Below, piece after piece: positions 1 to 9,580 of a stretch of DNA of 64,000 bases; position 1 is the first letter of the stretch, and each line of letters opens with the position of its first letter. Source of the stretch: Emiliania huxleyi CCMP1516. Its lineage: Eukaryota; Haptophyta; Isochrysidales; Noelaerhabdaceae. Under the pieces are notes generated by a model. The model ran no database searches. It saw nothing but the letters and a program-made list of their open reading frames with translations, and was not told the DNA's origin. Location of the stretch: the NCBI RefSeq assembly GCF_000372725.1, contig NW_005201249.1, forward strand, positions 298,280 through 362,279. Direction: 5' to 3'. A program made the position numbers and the translations under genes.

Positions 1-61
1 GAAAGTAGGAAGGATATGGGTAGGGGGGGGGAGAGAACAGCTACTCCGCTCAGCACCTTCC

Positions 62-911
62 ATGCTGACGCCCAGTCCCTCTCGTACACACGCAGGCGCG
101 GGCGCCACGCTCCTCGCGACCAACCTCTTGCCGACGCCGCTCGCGGCTTTGCGCTCAGACGCCATCGTGCACGAGACGGAGACGGCCGACACGATCATGG
201 GCGAGGCGCAGAAGGACTCGGCCAAGGTCTCCACCGCTGCGGATAGCGCCGAGATTCCCGTCACGTTGAAGAGCATCATGGCCGAGTTCGCGGCGTTCAA
301 GAGCGACACCCAGAAGAAGGAGGAGGAGACGCAGAAGAAGGACGCGGCGTTGGCTGACTTCAAGGAGGAGATGAAGAAGAAGGACGAGATGATCGCCGAG
401 CTACTCGCCGCGCGCAAGAGCAAGACGGACCACAAGCAGGTCCAGATGTCGGCCGGCGGCGAGGTGGTCGAGCTGGTGAGCGCCGAGGACCTCAAGGCGC
501 TGGAGGCGCGCATGCAGGCTGCTGAAGAGCGCGTCGAGGAGTGCGTCGCTCAGAACGCCGCGCAAGACGCCAAGATCGGCGCGCTCCGCGACAAGCCGGC
601 CCCGCCCAACCCGCCGGCGGCCGCGGCTCGCCCGCCGGCAGCGGCGCGGCGGCAGCTCTCCTCCGCGACCGGCGACGAGACCGAGCTCGCCATCACGGGG
701 ACGAAAGCGACGCTCTCCTTCAACAGCCGCACGCCCGACCTGACGGCGACCCGCCTGACCGGCGAGGGGGACGGCAAGCTGACGTGCAGCGGCGAGCTGC
801 ACGCGACGGACTTTGTCACAGCGGACGGTGGAAGTGTCACCGAGCAGTTCGAGTCGCTTCGGAAGTTTGTGGGCATGATGCCGCCGTCGACTCCGCCGAC
901 ACCGCCGTCCA

Positions 912-952
<41 letters not shown>

Positions 953-1639
953 ACGCCGCCGACATCGCCGCCTTCGCCGCCGCCATCGGTACCGCCGCCT
1001 GCGCCGCCGCCGCCGCCTCCGATAGCGCCTCCTTCATTCCAACAGTTATCACCATCTGGGGTATGTGTCGATGCGGCCGGCCTAGAGCTTACACGTTGTT
1101 ATGGCCTTGGCTCTGCAAGCTGGATCACAGACTGTCCTCAGCATTGCCTCATGGATAGCAACTGCATCGCCTACATGACTGACTCGAGAACCAGTGGTAC
1201 ATATGCCTTCGGTTGCGTGTTGTATACGACCCGCGCATGCTGGAGCAACACCACTTTCATTGCTGGCAGTGCACAACCGGTAGCTGGAAGTCAATCAAAT
1301 CCTGTTTGGACCTGTTACAGGAAGGAGCCGCCGCCGTCGCTGCAGCCACCTGCACCACCAGCACCAGCATCGCCGCCCTCCCTCCCGCCTTTTCCGCCGC
1401 CGCTCCTGTACGAAAGCTACGGTGGCTGCTATCTCATCACAACGGAGGCCGAGTGTGTTGCTTCCAAAGATTCACGGTCGTCGTATTTAGACCAGGCGTG
1501 CACGTGGTGTTGCGGCTTGACTTGCTTGCCTGCTGTCAATTCGCAGCGGTGTCAACCGTACGATTGGCTGATGACGCGAAGCGACTACTCAGGAACAGGA
1601 AGGAACGGTGCAGGCTACAACACTTGCCCTCCGCAGTAG
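62..1639 (+). CDS. Coiled-coil, proline-rich protein with C-terminal PAN/apple-like Cys module
   Basis: An uninterrupted 525-residue frame. Residues about 60-190 are a charged, Lys/Glu-rich coiled coil. Residues about 190-270 resemble a beta-rich repeat segment. A long SPP-type proline linker follows at about 275-325. A cysteine-rich module at about 330-420 (CVDAAGLELTRCYG ... CPQHCLMDSNCIAY) has the look of a PAN/apple domain. After a second Pro-rich linker comes a smaller Cys-rich tail (QACTWCCGLTCLP). Pro-rich linkers joined to PAN-like modules are typical of algal cell-surface or secreted proteins. The N-terminus is only weakly hydrophobic, so an upstream exon outside the window may carry the real signal peptide. 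Function is unknown. The same architecture recurs at 12415-13386 on the other strand. Confidence 0.7.
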
Positions 1640-2930
1640 TGTGACACGCACGGGTGTCGGTGGTAGCGAGTGAGCCGCGCGCGAGAAATCACGCGGCGCG
1701 GCTCGGTGGGGGTCGTGATTTCTCGCACAAGGGTTTCGATCAAGACGCCCGTCGAAAGTGTTACGTGGCTGGGTTCACAGCGATTGTAGGATCTAGGAAA
1801 ATTGGGAGACCAAACCACGGTCGCGGCGTTCCGACTCGCGCCTCTGGCTCTGCCTCACTGGCATGTGGGGTTGGCACTCCCATCGACCCTCATGACCTCC
1901 TGCGGTCTCTGAGATGGACACCAGTGGGTGTGGGACCACAGCCAGGATACACTCGAAGGCTGGGTAAGCAGTAGAGGTCGATACTCGATGCGTCCCACAT
2001 GGTCCGCCGTCTTCAGTAACTGCATGGACTTTGGGGGTGGGTGCCCCAAGCCCCCAGCCCTAAGTCCTACTCCGCTACCTACAGCTCAGACCAAAAGCCA
2101 CTCGAGAGCCAGGGAACGATATAAGCGGTCTCTCTTTCGCTACGTGTTCGACGGGTCGTCGAACAACGTTCGACCATGGCACTGGTTCACAGCGCGCGCG
2201 GACGGCATTTCTGCGAGTCCCGCTCAGCAGGACTTTTGTAAAGCATGCTTGTGGCAAGTTATAGACGCTAGTATCGACTTCAGAGACACAAACCCGAATT
2301 AATAATTAAGGCTCAAAACATGGTCGAACAACCGTCGAACAAACAGGTCGAACAACGAAAAGAGACTAGTGCGACCGCTAGACGGCGGTCTCCGCCCGCC
2401 CCAAGGCTGCCCAGTCCCAGTACCACACCGGCCACGTACACCGTAGCGCTGGAGTTGGTCAGTGAGGCACTAGACGGGCTACGGAACCATGCGCGCGCCG
2501 GCCGGACAGTCTGCGCGCAGGGGCCGCGCCGCATCGATTTCGCACCTCCGCTCCGCGGCCGGCTGAGGGGCCAGCTCGCCCGGCGACAAGCCCAGACAAC
2601 GCCCAGCGCCCGGTATCGACGGGGGCCACGCAAAAACCCGCACCTACGACAAGGGTGAGCACGTGAGGGCGTCGGTGTCGGCCGCAGGCGGGCTGCGAGG
2701 AGGGCGCGGGTGGGAGCATGGGAGATGCACCACCGCTCGACGAAGACGCGCCCGACGAAGCCCTGCTAGCGGAGGATGGTCGATTATCACCGAATAGCGT
2801 CGGGCGTGTGCGAAAAAGAGCGCAAATCGGAGCTCAACACTCGCGCGCGGCTGGGAAAGGGGTGTGGCACCCCTCCGAAGGCGCCTCGCGAGGAGCTGCT
2901 GCTGCCGCCAGGGGTGTGATGCGCTAGCCG
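1640..2930. other. Intergenic stretch with short dispersed repeats
   Basis: No convincing gene. Positions 1757-1781 hold a roughly 24-bp sequence (core GCTGTGAACCCAGCCACGTA on the minus strand) that recurs in the other orientation at 12127-12151. Positions 2141-2178 and 2319-2356 form an imperfect inverted repeat rich in the word GTCGAACAAC and could be the ends of a roughly 216-bp foldback or MITE-like element. The remaining open frames look like non-coding GC-rich frames. Confidence 0.5.
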
Positions 2931-2954
2931 TCGCCCACCCTAGAAAGAAATGTC

Positions 2955-3000
2955 ACCAAAAAAGAAAGAAAACGGACAACCCAAGGGAGGGATGGGAGGA
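2955..3000 (-). repeat. 3' end of SINE/LINE-like family, (CTTT)n tail, copy a
   Basis: Read on the minus strand this copy ends in a block containing CATCCCTCCCTTGGGTTGTC, then GTTTT and a (CTTT)n tail. The same terminal block with (CTTT)n or (ATTT)n tails occurs at 3394-3430, 30605-30652, 35300-35370, 36709-36757, 36910-36945 and 45932-45964. A constant 3' block with a variable tetranucleotide tail is typical of non-LTR retroelements. The left side here carries AGAAATGTCACCA, also the target duplication of the 3394-3790 copy. Confidence 0.6.
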
Positions 3001-3039
3001 CGGCACGCCGCCACCACACAGGGATTTTAAGGAGAGGGG

Positions 3040-3250
3040 TGTGGTGCACTAGCCGTCGCCCACCCTTGGGCGTCCGCCTCTTCCTATCTCTCTTCGCAGT
3101 CTCTCTCCGATTCTCGCTGCGACCTTCGTGCCACCTCGTGGTCGCCCCCTTCTCGTCGTGCTCTCCCTTGTCGCTTCTTCCTCTGTCGTGTCGCTCTCCT
3201 CTGTCTCGTTCTGCGACGCCGCCGCCGCCTGCCGGTCCCTTGTTCTCGCG
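3040..3250 (-). repeat. Dispersed repeat, inverted second copy at 35375-35615
   Basis: This stretch is the reverse complement of 35375-35615 with modest divergence, running through the words GGGATTTTAAGGAGAGG, GCTAGCCGTCGCCCACCCT and CGGCAGGCGGC. A shorter copy of the GCTAGCCGTCGCCCACCCT block lies at 2913-2941. Frames over it are low-complexity Ser/Arg-rich and look non-coding. Class unknown. Confidence 0.65.
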
Positions 3251-3393
3251 GCTTCTTTCGCCTTTCGGCGCAGCTCCGCCCTCCTCGCTGCATATCCTGG
3301 CCCCTCGAGTTTATCGAGCTCTCCTCGCGCAAGGACGAGTCTTCTGACGCCCACTGCGATCATTTGCCACCCAGTCATATAGAAATGTCACCA

Positions 3394-3790
3394 TAAATAA
3401 ATAAATACAACGGACATCCCAAGCTAGGGCTGGGTCGAGGACAGACACGTCCCCACCTTTGCAGGATTTTGCAAAAGCGAGGGGGGAGGGCGCATCGCCG
3501 CGCGGAGAGGGCTGGGCACAGGGCACAGGGGATCTCTCTCGCATAGGATATGCACTCGGCGGCACGAGGGCAAGGCTGGGCGTCCTATGTTTGTGCTCCC
3601 CCCCGGACCCCTCGCTCTCGGGCACTAACCATCTGACCACTCATCGACGGGGCTTGGCGAGCGGCCGCGCTGCGGGGCAGGGCTGGTGAGAATGGGCTCT
3701 GGCCACTCGCCCGTGCGGTTGTAACCCCGCATCTGTCGGACAGAGGCCTCGACCGCCCCTCGCGGCAAGCTCTCGAGCATCTCGAGCAGC
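3394..3790 (-). mobile_element. 5'-truncated non-LTR-like retroelement with 14-bp target duplication
   Basis: The element is flanked by the 14-bp direct repeat TAGAAATGTCACCA at 3380-3393 and 3791-3804. On the minus strand it ends in TTGGGATGTCCGTT followed by an (ATTT)n tail at 3394-3408. A longer relative lies at 45932-47820 and continues past the point where this copy stops, so this one looks 5'-truncated. Target duplication, 3' tail and 5' truncation together indicate target-primed reverse transcription (LINE or LINE-mobilised). The minus frame near its 5' end reads LLEMLESLPRGAVEAS, also found in the other copy, so the body may derive from a coding sequence. No reverse transcriptase is present. 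The copy looks young because the duplication is perfect. Confidence 0.8.
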
Positions 3791-3804
3791 TAGAAATGTC
3801 ACCA

Positions 3805-4320
3805 CGCCACAATCGATTTCGGCGACGAATTCTTGTCGCTCGCGCTCGAGCTACAGCGGCTTGCGAACGTGATCAAACTCTGCTTCAAGGACTTCCCTAC
3901 GCACTTCACGAGGTTCTTCAGGGACTGCGAGAACGACGGGATTGCCATCCTCCAGAAGCTTCCAACCGTCCAGTACACCGAGGAAGAGAGCGCGATCGTG
4001 ATCAACGCCGCGTCGAACTTTATTCTCACTGGCGCGCCTCCGCTTCTCAACAATGACACCTTCGACGACTGGACAAGGGACTTCGAGAAGACGCAGCGGC
4101 GCGTCCCACCTGCTCTGCGCGTCATCGCCTCCGACACCGCCAAGATACAGAGGATCGACCATCTCTTCGTCACTCAACCCGACATCTCCAACGATTGGCG
4201 GACCCACATCAGGGTCGAGAGGTACATCAAGAAGGAGAGTGGCGAGGCCGTATCCTACGAGTGGTACGTCGAGCAGGCAGAGTCTTTCCTCCGCCGTCGA
4301 GCCGCCCAAGACGCGCTGCG
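3805..4320 (+). other. Open frame of unknown origin next to a copia-type relic
   Basis: The plus frame reads through a plausible protein segment (SLALELQRLANVIKLCF ... FDDWTRDFEKTQRRVPPALR ... SNDWRTHIRVERYIKKESGE) of about 160 residues. Composition is protein-like, unlike most frames in this region. I do not recognise the family. It abuts a copia-type RNase H stretch and may be gag-related sequence of that fossil element or an unrelated gene fragment. Confidence 0.35.
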
Positions 4321-5250
4321 TGAAACCTGTCTACGACCTTCGGCACATCGGGATGGTTCGTCAAGTGGCAGGGAGCTACGATCAATTGGGGGTCGAAAAA
4401 GCAGCCCTGCGTCGCCCTCTCGTCGTGTGAGGCTGAGATCATCTCGCTGTCCGAGGCGACGAAGGACATGGTCTACTTTCGCCGTCTGGTCTCCGACCTC
4501 GACCCCGGCGCCGTCGACGGTCCCTCGGAGGTCAGCACCGACAACAAGGGCGCGCGCGACGTCGCCTACAATCCCGAACACCACGGTCGCATGAAGCACG
4601 TCGAGCGGCGTCACTTCTTCGTGCGCGACATGGTGGAGAAGTTCGAGATTCGCGTCCCTTGGATCGAGGGCGAAGGCAATGTGAGCGACTTCCTTACGAA
4701 GCCGCTCGCGAGCTCGACGCGGTTCTTCAAACTTCGCGACGAGATTATGAATGTGCGCGGCCAGACCGCTCACGTCGTGTGCGGTGCCCGCTTTGCGTGA
4801 GCGATCCCGCGCCCGCGAGGTCCAATCTCGCATTGTGTCATTCACGCTTCGGGCAGCCGGGTTGCCGCTTTCGACCTCCCCTGGTCTCAATCGGGGGGGG
4901 GCGTCGCTGCCCGGGGATTGATCTCCCACTCTTGTGTGTCATTACCCATTCACGCTCTCTCGTGTGTCATTACCCGATCCCAATTACTGGGGATTGGGTT
5001 CGTATATTCATTCAACGACGAAGTCGAACAAAGGGTGTGCGATCGCTCCTGCGTGCACTGCCCGGACTCGTCGCCTGGGACGGCGGCTGTGGACCCGCCT
5101 CCCAACCACGCCACGCCCTTACAATCATACGCATAAAAAACCCGGACTCAAGCAAAAACCTGACTTTCTCTCTCTCGGCCTGTAAGAAAGGACAGGTCGG
5201 CTCTCTCCGTTCCCGCTTTCCGCTCCCTCTCCACGCCCTCTCCTCGCGCT
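4320..5250 (+). mobile_element. Fossil Ty1/copia-type LTR retrotransposon, 3' part
   Basis: The 3' end of a copia-type polyprotein is visible at about 4330-4800. It carries the RNase H signatures of the family (ALSSCEAEI, KHVERRHFF, FLTKPLASS). A purine-rich run at about 4885-4893 lies where a polypurine tract is expected, and the sequence after it to about 5250 would be the 3' LTR, although its ends cannot be fixed. Protease, integrase and reverse transcriptase were not found. The element is incomplete and carries more than one break, so it is a fossil. Confidence 0.75.
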
Positions 5251-5291
5251 CCATCGTTCTCGGCCAGAATTGAATCATCCCCATTCGAGCG

Positions 5292-7237
5292 ATGTGCGGC
5301 TTCTTCTCGCCTCCTCCGCCTCCTCCGCCGGCGGCGGCCGCGCTGCTGACGCAGGTCATCGAGGCAGCGCCGCCTCTCTTCAGCTTCCAGTTTGGCATGG
5401 CGATGCTCGTGCTGGCGCTTTCGCTTACGCTGATGCCGCTCATCCGGGAGCGGCTGCGGGGCGGCGGAGACGCCGCCGCCACGGCGCGGCCGGCGGCCGA
5501 AGGCGACGAGGGCGAGGGCGACAGCGACGGCGAGGGCGACGACGAGGGTGACGACGAGCACCTCGGGTGGGTGCTGGCGGAGAGGCTGCGGAACGCGCGC
5601 TTCGACCCTCGCGAGATGGTGGCGTCGGTCATCTCTCAGCTCGGCGAGTCCGCCTTCCTCGTCGTCTCCTCCTTCCTCGCCGTCGCCGCAGTCGGCCTTC
5701 AGACAGCCTCGCGGTGGGGCAGGCAGACGATGACTGGCAGGTCCGTGGCGTGGAGCGCAAACGAGAAGGTCAAGGTGCTCGTCGCGTCGGCAAAGGCGCA
5801 GCCCAACACCGAGAACGAGAGCGAGATCGAGCGAGATCGAGCGAGCTTGCTCCGGGCCGTCGTGTGAGGGGAGTGAGGAGGAGCCGAGGGTCGGCTCCCT
5901 TGCTCTCCCTTGCTCCTAGATAGCTCCGCCCTCCCGACTCCGCCCCTCAGGCGCGCGCAGAGGAGGCGTCCCTCCGCTCGATGGCGCTGCGCGCCTTCCG
6001 CGACGCCGACATCTCCGGCGACGGCAGATGCGGGCCGCGCTCTTTCCTCGGCACACGTCCACGACACGTCCGGGACGCGTCCTCATAGGCGACGGGGAGG
6101 TGGGCCGGTGCCGGGGTCTCGTGGACGTGTCATGGACGTGTCGTGGACGCGTAGGCGACGGGGAGGTGGACCATGCCGAGGTCTACTGCGTGGTGCTCAA
6201 GCTGTATCTGCAGCTGCGCGCGCTGGCGGTGGTGACGCCGCCTTCGCGCGATCACGTTCTCAAGCTCGCCAAGCGCTTCGACCTCGACGGCGCGAGACCT
6301 CCTCATATCTCCCCATATCTCCCCATGTCTCCCCATATCTCCGGCCTCGACGGCGCGAGACCTCCTCATATCTCCCCATATCTCCCCATGTCTCCCCATA
6401 TCTCCGGCCTCGACGGCGCGAGACCTCCTCATATCTCCCCATATCTCCCCATGTCTCCCCATATCTCCGACCTCGACGGCGCGAGACCTCCTCATATCTC
6501 CCCATATCTCCCCATGTCTCCCCATATCTCCGACCTCGACGGCGCGAGACCTCCGGAGAGGAGCTGCCCGAGAGGAGCTGCCCAGCCCAGACCCGCCCCC
6601 GCAGGCTCGGGCCACCTCGGAGAGGAGGAGTTCGTGTTGTTCGTCTCGGTCCTCTTTGAGAACGTCGCCGCCCGCGTCGCCGCGCAGGCCCCCGCAGGAC
6701 GGGGGAGGGGTGGGGCAGGGCGGGGAGAGGTCGGGGGAGAGAGAGCAGTCTGAAACATCGGGGGGTAAGGCGGGGGTTGGAAGGGGAGTCGGGGGACGCC
6801 GTTGAGCCGAGCGGTGGTCGCCCGTGCTCGGCTGCACTTCGGCCGCACCTCGGCTGCAGCTCGGCCGCACCTCCCTCCCCCGCAGGTCTCGCTCGCCGGC
6901 CTCCTCTCTCCGTATCTCGCGGCGCGCGCCATCATGCGGGCGGTCGACTCGCCGTCGGTGATGGAGGGGGCGCGATCGCTGACGCCAGGCGTCGCGGCGC
7001 CATACTTGAGCCGAGATATGGGGAGATATGGGGAGATATGGGGAGATATGACGCCAGGCGTGGCGGCGCGATACTTGAGCCGCCCGAGATTACGCGAGAT
7101 CACGCGAGATTACCCGAGATTAGGCGTGGCGGCGCCATACTTAAGCCGAGCCGTGGTCGAGACGGCGACCACCGCCGCGCTGGTCGCGATCCTTGTCCCC
7201 TTCACGCTCGGGATCGTCGACGAGGTCTGCGCCGCCA

Positions 7238-7325
<88 letters not shown>

Positions 7326-7795
7326 CCCCCCCCGAGAGAGAGAGAGGGGGGGGGGGGGGGGAGAGAGAGAGAGAGAGAGGGGAGCACCCCCCCTGAGACG
7401 ACACACTCTCACGCCGCTGGCCCTTAGAGTCACGCTGCATGCCGCCGCTTGCGCCCTCCCGCCCGCACCCTGCGGACCACCGCCGCCAACCACCGCCGCC
7501 GCCGGCCCAGGTCTTTGACCGCCGCGCCGCCGCCAAGATTGGGCGCGAGCTGCGGCGCAAGAGGCGCAAGGAGGAGGCAGCCGCCGCGAAGGCGCGTGGC
7601 GAGGCGGCGCCGTCCGCCCCGCCGCCCGCCGCGTGGCCGTGGGAGCTGTGGGGCGGCGGCGGGTGGGGCAGCGGCGGGTGGAGTCTGCGGCTGCCGTGGT
7701 GCATCGGCGAGCGGAGGTCCTCCTCGCCCAGCAGCCCAACAACCTCGCCACTCGCGCCGGCGGCACAGGGCAGCCTCCCGGCGCTGAAGCAGTAG
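5292..7795 (+). CDS. EF-hand membrane protein, seven exons
   Basis: Exons 5292-5783, 5951-6017, 6155-6289, 6605-6687, 6886-6988, 7124-7224 and 7511-7795 give one continuous frame of about 421 residues; all phases close. The N-terminus has a Pro-rich start, a hydrophobic segment (FGMAMLVLALSLTLMPLI), an acidic Asp/Glu/Gly stretch and a second hydrophobic segment. Two EF-hand loops follow, DISGDGEVDHAE and DLDGSGHLGEEE, each split by an intron. Further hydrophobic segments (LAGLLSPYLAARAIM; TAALVAILVPFTLGIVDEV) precede a basic tail (KIGRELRRKRRKEE). A calcium-responsive plastid or organelle membrane protein is likely; no precise family is claimed. Five of six introns have GC donors. Introns carry a 63-bp minisatellite, 10-bp repeats and a (CA)n tract. 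The first splice site is the least certain. Confidence 0.75.
6290..6549 (+). repeat. 63-bp minisatellite reiterating an exon end and GC splice donor
   Basis: Four tandem 63-bp units lie in intron 3 of the EF-hand gene. The word GCGCGAGACCTCCT starts at 6290, 6353, 6416, 6479 and, partly, 6542. Each unit copies the last bases of the upstream exon (CCTCGACG) and the GC donor after it, followed by four 10-bp CCATATCTCC-type words. The unit is a multiple of three and stop-free, so use of a downstream donor would add 21 residues per unit in frame. Confidence 0.9.
6989..7150 (+). repeat. Three copies of an intron/exon boundary sequence, with decamer repeats
   Basis: Near-identical sequences of about 25 bp start at 6989, 7058 and 7124 (GCGTCGCGGCGCCATACTTG and variants), each directly after AG. 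The first is the 5' end of an intron, the last is the start of the next exon. Between them are 10-bp repeats GGGAGATATG (7021-7050) and CGAGATTACG-type (7083-7123). Confidence 0.85.
7240..7390. repeat. (CA)n microsatellite followed by poly-purine runs
   Basis: About 40 CA dinucleotides at 7240-7320 are followed by G-rich and GA-rich runs to about 7382, all inside the last intron of the EF-hand gene. Translated frames here (His-Thr or Val-Cys repeats) are artefacts. Confidence 0.95.
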
Positions 7796-8411
7796 CGCCT
7801 GTGCGAGCTGCATGAGCTCGCATGCGCCGCGCTTGGGGGTTGGCTCGGTGCCTGCTGCCTGGCTCGCTGCGCCCCGGGCCCAGGGAGACCGTCAGCGTCA
7901 CATAGCAGTCGTCAGCGGGGGCGGATACCGGATTCCGCGCTCCTCCCCGTCCTCGCGGTCGCGCGGCGCCCGTCTCGGATTTTCGCCAAAGCCGAAAGCG
8001 CAAGGCAAAGGCCAAAAAGCAATTATCGTCACAATCGTTATGGCCCTGGACTCAGATGAGAGAGATGTACCACGACAATAGCCCACACAATGTAGTAAGA
8101 GAGCCACACGCCACACGGCATCAAATAGAGACTCGAGTACACTCAGAAGTCAGATCTCAGTCAGGGCCTCGCGGTGCGCCGCTTTGACTGTGTCAAACAG
8201 GGTGCCCGCTCCTGTCCCCTTGTGCGGGGCAGCGGGCAAGCCCTGCCCAAGCATCGAGAATCACACGCGAACCTTTTCGGACCGGATGGGGAGGGAGGGA
8301 GAGAGAGACCAGCAGGGCGCCCGAAGAGTCCGAGGCGCGTGGCGGGGCGAGCGCACTGTCGCGGAGTCTCGGAGTAGCGAGTACGCGGGCGACGATGCGC
8401 CTCTCCCACCC
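7796..8411. other. Spacer between convergent genes
   Basis: No gene or clear repeat is seen. It separates the 3' ends of the EF-hand gene (plus) and the CBS gene (minus). No obvious polyadenylation signal stands out. Confidence 0.4.
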
Positions 8412-9392
8412 TCACACGGATGCCTCCTCGGCCAGCGCCAACCGCACAATGTCGGACGAGGTGATGATGCCCACGAGCCGGCCGACCGGGTTGACCACGC
8501 ACAGCCGGTTGTGCCGCGCCTGTGCAGTGGGTCTGCCGTGAGGCGGCTGCCAGAGGCGCAAAGGCGGACCCTCGGGCATCCCGCGCCGGAGAGCCATGCA
8601 GTCGCGTCTACAGTCCGGCTACACCCCGCGCTCTCCCTCTCTCCCTCTCGCCTTGAGCATGCGCGCCGCCGCCTCCTGCATCGTCGCCGTCTCCTCGATG
8701 CAGGCCGGCGAGCGAGACATTGCAGACGCGACCGTCTCCGCCTGCAGGAAGGCTCCGAGGCGGCTCAGGGAAGGCTCATGGAGACAGGTCAACGAGAGGC
8801 CCGCTGCGCCTCAATCTTGCGCAGCCGCACCGTGTTCTCCGCGTACCGCACGCTCGCCGCGCCCTCGCCACCGAGCTTGAGCGAGGCGCGGCCGGCGACC
8901 TCGCAACAGCAGAGGAGGCGCGGGTCAGGACTGCGGCGCTGGCTCTGGTGTGGCGGGAGGGAAGAAGGGAATGGAGCAAGACACCAACTCGTTCTCTCTC
9001 TCTCGCGCGCGTAGCTCGCGGTGCATCTCTCTGCCGAGTCTCTCTGCCGGCACCTTGTACAGCAGGTCCGTCTGGGAGAGGATACCGACGACTTTGCCGT
9101 CGTCCAGGACGGGCGCGCCGGTGATCCCGGAGGCGTCGAGGATGCGCGCCGCCGACATCAGGTCGTCCTCGGGCTTGAGGAATACGACGTCAGCCTTCAT
9201 GAAGCGAGACACGATCTCATCGTGGCCCGGCCAGTTCTGCTCCTTCCGGCCCATGAAGCCGAGCCAAGAGGGCCGCTCGGCGAGCAAGCAGGGCTGCGGC
9301 GAGCGCGCGGCACGACCGCCCAGCGCAGGCCTCGAGGCGGGGAGCGCCGCGACCAGAGCGGCGGTCGTCCACAGCAACATACACATGAACAT
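8412..9392 (-). CDS. CBS-domain-pair protein, probably organelle targeted
   Basis: Four exons on the minus strand (9392-9054, 8899-8810, 8741-8652, 8519-8412) join in phase 0 to a protein of 208 residues. A hydrophobic start (MLLWTTAALVAALP) with an Ala/Arg-rich stretch looks like a signal plus transit peptide. Two CBS motifs follow: IVSRFMKADVVFLKPEDD ... GITGAPVLDDGKVVGILSQTD, and AMSRSPACIEETATMQEAA ... HNRLCVVNPVGRLVGIITSS. CBS pairs bind adenosine nucleotides and often regulate partners; plants have small plastid CBS-pair proteins, a reasonable parallel. Introns 2 and 3 have GC donors, intron 1 a GT donor, and intron starts repeat the next exon start (GTGCCGGC against GTCGCCGGC). Confidence 0.85.
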
Positions 9393-9580
9393 GCCGCTCG
9401 CTCAATGATTGTAGCGACGACCAGGCCGGATTTCTTTTTCCGAGTCAAGAACACGGCTCCTCCGTCTCTTTGTATCTTCAACACCGCTGCGTTTATCAGT
9501 CCCTCGACGCTGCAGCGACGTTGTTAGAAGAAACACGAAGGCCGTGACGCTGCTGGTTGTAGTCGACGCCATTCGGTGCG

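Noticed and set aside
6130-6870. Minus frame with repeated GDMGRYEEVSRRRGRR
   Set aside because: It is the complement of the 63-bp minisatellite in the EF-hand gene.
7110-7700. Frames with long His-Thr or Val-Cys runs
   Set aside because: They translate a (CA)n microsatellite inside an intron.
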